A stretch of DNA of 64,000 nt. Origin: Sinotaia quadrata (Eukaryota; Mollusca; Gastropoda; Architaenioglossa; Viviparidae). The notes beneath the pieces were generated by a model, which saw only the letters and a list, made by a program, of their open reading frames with translations, was not told where the DNA came from and ran no database searches. The stretch is taken from assembly GCA_028829895.1 (NCBI GenBank), contig CM054178.1:71958835-72022834 (forward strand), in the 5' to 3' direction. Position 1 is the stretch's first letter; each line of letters starts with the position of its first letter. Below, piece by piece: positions 63,636-64,000 of this stretch. The position numbers and the translations under genes are program-made.

Positions 63636-64000
63636 TAAAATACAGGATTGTCAGATTGCATCATATTTATAAAGGGCTTAGAAATTTTAATTCAAATGAA
63701 ACACAGATGGAAATTTTCAACTTTATTTATTCACAGCTTTTTTAAAGTGACTGTTTTGAAATATAAAAACAAAAATGGCTTTAAACTGTCATTGTTCCTC
63801 TGTGCCCCATATCCACATAAATCAGAAAAAAGATGGCTGATAACAAAAGTCTGAACTAGATTTGCATTGGTTGAGAATTAGTGTAGGTCTGAAAATATTT
63901 TGAATGACTGTATTTTCATGATTTGATAACTTTCTAGGTGTGGTTCTGGATGATATAATACAAGAGCATATATGGGACCTGAAGGATCAACAGCGAGAGC
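53946..64000 (+). CDS. Unrecognised multi-exon protein gene, 5' part, open at the window edge
   Basis: Exons are 53946-54018 (ATG at 53970), 55133-55201, 58360-58414, 59026-59185, 60610-60750, 61656-61791 and 63938 to beyond 64000. Donors are GTAATG, GTAAGA, GTGAAT, GTTAGA, GTGAGT and GTGAGT, each acceptor ends in AG, and phases 1, 1, 2, 0, 0, 1 stay consistent, giving about 224 residues so far. Visible stretches are MALLETVLSGLKLDDG, VHVQNVSKRTVPLAHIDKS, EILNYMKENRFPRGVV, GHGACAGDIVVVKDK and NELKCWVDLGG. The alternating short strands suggest a soluble beta-rich protein. There is no signal peptide, membrane segment or nucleotide-binding motif in this part. I do not recognise the family. Consistent phases over six introns make a real gene very likely; the exact start is less certain. 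Confidence 0.8.
54138..54177. repeat. (CATC)n microsatellite
   Basis: ATCCATCCATTCATCCATCC-type run in intron 1 of the unrecognised gene. Confidence 0.95.
54330..54615 (+). repeat. About 46-bp repeat in intron 1 of the unrecognised gene
   Basis: TACTCTAGTTATTACAAGTT, ATATTTGCTTGTTCAAGGAC and TTTACT recur about six times. Confidence 0.93.
55133..55201 (+). CDS. Unrecognised gene, coding exon 2
   Basis: A pyrimidine-rich tract and TTTAG precede 55133, and the donor GATG/GTAAGA follows 55201. The 69 nt encode SPLSPTTKENFRILLKSVYS and flanking residues. The exon enters and leaves in phase 1. Confidence 0.8.
55545..55915 (+). repeat. 23-bp tandem repeat, about 16 copies, in intron 2
   Basis: CCTAACCTTTTATAAGTGAT plus GTA repeats; variants ATAAAACCTTTTATAAGTGA and TTATAATTGATG alternate, so a higher-order pattern exists. 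Confidence 0.97.
57189..57900 (+). mobile_element. Possible non-autonomous piggyBac-like element
   Basis: TTAA flanks both sides (57185-57188, 57901-57904) and the termini are similar in inverted orientation (CATACTTTTC versus CATGTTTTTC). Inside, at 57487, a short frame MDFELSSDSEEFTG, followed after a shift by VDFKSDDEINSDISVS, looks like the acidic N-terminus of piggyBac transposases. The catalytic part is absent. Bases after 57904 (CCTGGTTGAGAAACCTG) could belong to a larger or second element. Confidence 0.4.
58190..58345 (+). repeat. Short repeat around TTGTTAACAGGTTTATTGTC in intron 2
   Basis: About six decayed units, each with a TTAACA and TTTATTGT, lie just before the acceptor of exon 3. 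Several contain acceptor-like AACAG. Confidence 0.8.
58360..58414 (+). CDS. Unrecognised gene, coding exon 3
   Basis: The acceptor TGTTTACAG precedes 58360 and the donor AAAG/GTGAAT follows 58414. The 55 nt encode AHLERSADGKVHVQNVSK and two bases of an arginine codon finished by the next exon. The phase is consistent on both sides. Confidence 0.8.
58445..58500 (+). mobile_element. hAT-type terminal fragment in intron 3 of the unrecognised gene
   Basis: CAGGGGTCTCAAACATGTGA followed by GTGAGACCCC is the usual look of a hAT terminus. Only one end is recognisable. Confidence 0.35.
59026..59185 (+). CDS. Unrecognised gene, coding exon 4
   Basis: The acceptor GTGAACAG precedes 59026 and the donor AAAG/GTTAGA follows 59185. 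The 160 nt encode TVPLAHIDKSRANTIQIA, then DVCIEILNYMKENRFPRG and VVIDKTK. It enters in phase 2 and leaves in phase 0. Confidence 0.85.
59345..59775 (+). repeat. About 47-bp repeat in intron 4
   Basis: TCTGTAGACTGTTGTTTTTA, AGTCATAAATAAGCTCCCCT and TTAGGTA recur about nine times. Confidence 0.95.
60516..60582 (+). pseudogene. Decayed tandem copy of exon 5 of the unrecognised gene
   Basis: Shared blocks in the same order as the exon at 60610 include CACTTGG-GA, TAC-GAGAG, AAAGA and CTACAGGAA-TTTT. The preceding intron end is also duplicated (GTTATCTTAATATACTCATG resembles GTTATCCTAATATATTCATT), each followed by an AG. The homologous frame contains a TGA within 15 codons and no donor is seen, so it should not be used as an exon. 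Confidence 0.75.
60610..60750 (+). CDS. Unrecognised gene, coding exon 5
   Basis: The acceptor TTTCATAG precedes 60610 and the donor AACA/GTGAGT follows 60750. The 141 nt encode 47 whole codons, including SSLGEYREGKEFIKLQEV and GDIVVVKDKATDSEH, in phase 0 at both ends. The upstream intron carries a decayed copy of the first half of this exon (60516-60582). Confidence 0.85.
61656..61791 (+). CDS. Unrecognised gene, coding exon 6
   Basis: The acceptor TTTTAATTTTAG precedes 61656 and the donor CATG/GTGAGT follows 61791. The 136 nt encode VMISNFSTNELKCWVDLGG, then SFPSLYVFYIIDNKIAFH and MEKIEH, and leave in phase 1. The alternation of hydrophobic residues suggests beta strands. Confidence 0.85.
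63569..63632. repeat. (CA)n microsatellite in intron 6
   Basis: (CA)n with a CGCACGCA interruption near its start. Confidence 0.98.
63938..64000 (+). CDS. Unrecognised gene, coding exon 7 (cut by the window edge)
   Basis: The acceptor GATAACTTTCTAG precedes 63938. The frame continues as GVVLDDIIQEHIWDLKDQ and QRE to the last base of the window, so the exon and gene go on beyond it. The charged end looks helical. Confidence 0.8.

Overview
The window is animal nuclear DNA. It has AT-rich spacers, dense micro- and minisatellites, tRNA-derived SINEs, fragments of DNA transposons, and genes split into small exons by GT-AG introns. I found no operons, ribosome binding sites, phage genes or CRISPR arrays. 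TTAGGG-type repeats, Tc1/mariner, hAT and possibly piggyBac remnants, and TTATCTCCC-type spacers point to an invertebrate metazoan, probably a lophotrochozoan such as a mollusc. The taxon is inferred only.

Two protein-coding loci are supported. On the minus strand (38472 to 32800) five coding exons join with consistent phases into a complete 237-residue homologue of NSMCE2/MMS21, the SP-RING SUMO E3 ligase of the SMC5-SMC6 complex. On the plus strand (about 53946 to beyond 64000) seven exons with consistent phases form the 5' part of a gene whose product I do not recognise. It probably starts at 53970 and leaves the window inside the seventh exon. The two genes are 15.5 kb apart on opposite strands, transcribed away from each other, and nothing in the sequence shows that they work together.

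Layout: 1-32.8 kb is non-coding. It holds SINE remnants (0.8 and 7.8 kb), a deleted mariner copy (16.3 kb), a decayed hAT transposase (19.2 kb), a 46-bp minisatellite of about 19 copies (20.9-21.8 kb), a 149-bp insertion with a TTAGGG-like core and an 8-bp target duplication (24.4 kb), a 27-bp perfect hairpin (23.4 kb), a GC-richer island with homeodomain-like sites (26.5-27.1 kb), and a 43-bp array that repeats an AP-1 consensus (28.4-28.9 kb). NSMCE2 occupies 32.8-38.5 kb; a roughly 390-bp purine-rich minisatellite in its first coding intron lies directly against a splice acceptor. From 39 to 53.3 kb there is spacer with arrays, one repeating a CRE (TGACGTCA). From 53.3 to 64 kb lies the unrecognised gene. 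Its first coding exon overlaps the last unit of a 60-bp array and its fifth is preceded by a decayed copy of itself.

The strongest unusual features are the telomere-core insertion at 24367-24515, the two places where exon sequence of the unrecognised gene is tandemly duplicated, and the large number of minisatellites (about 25-30), several built from transcription-factor sites.
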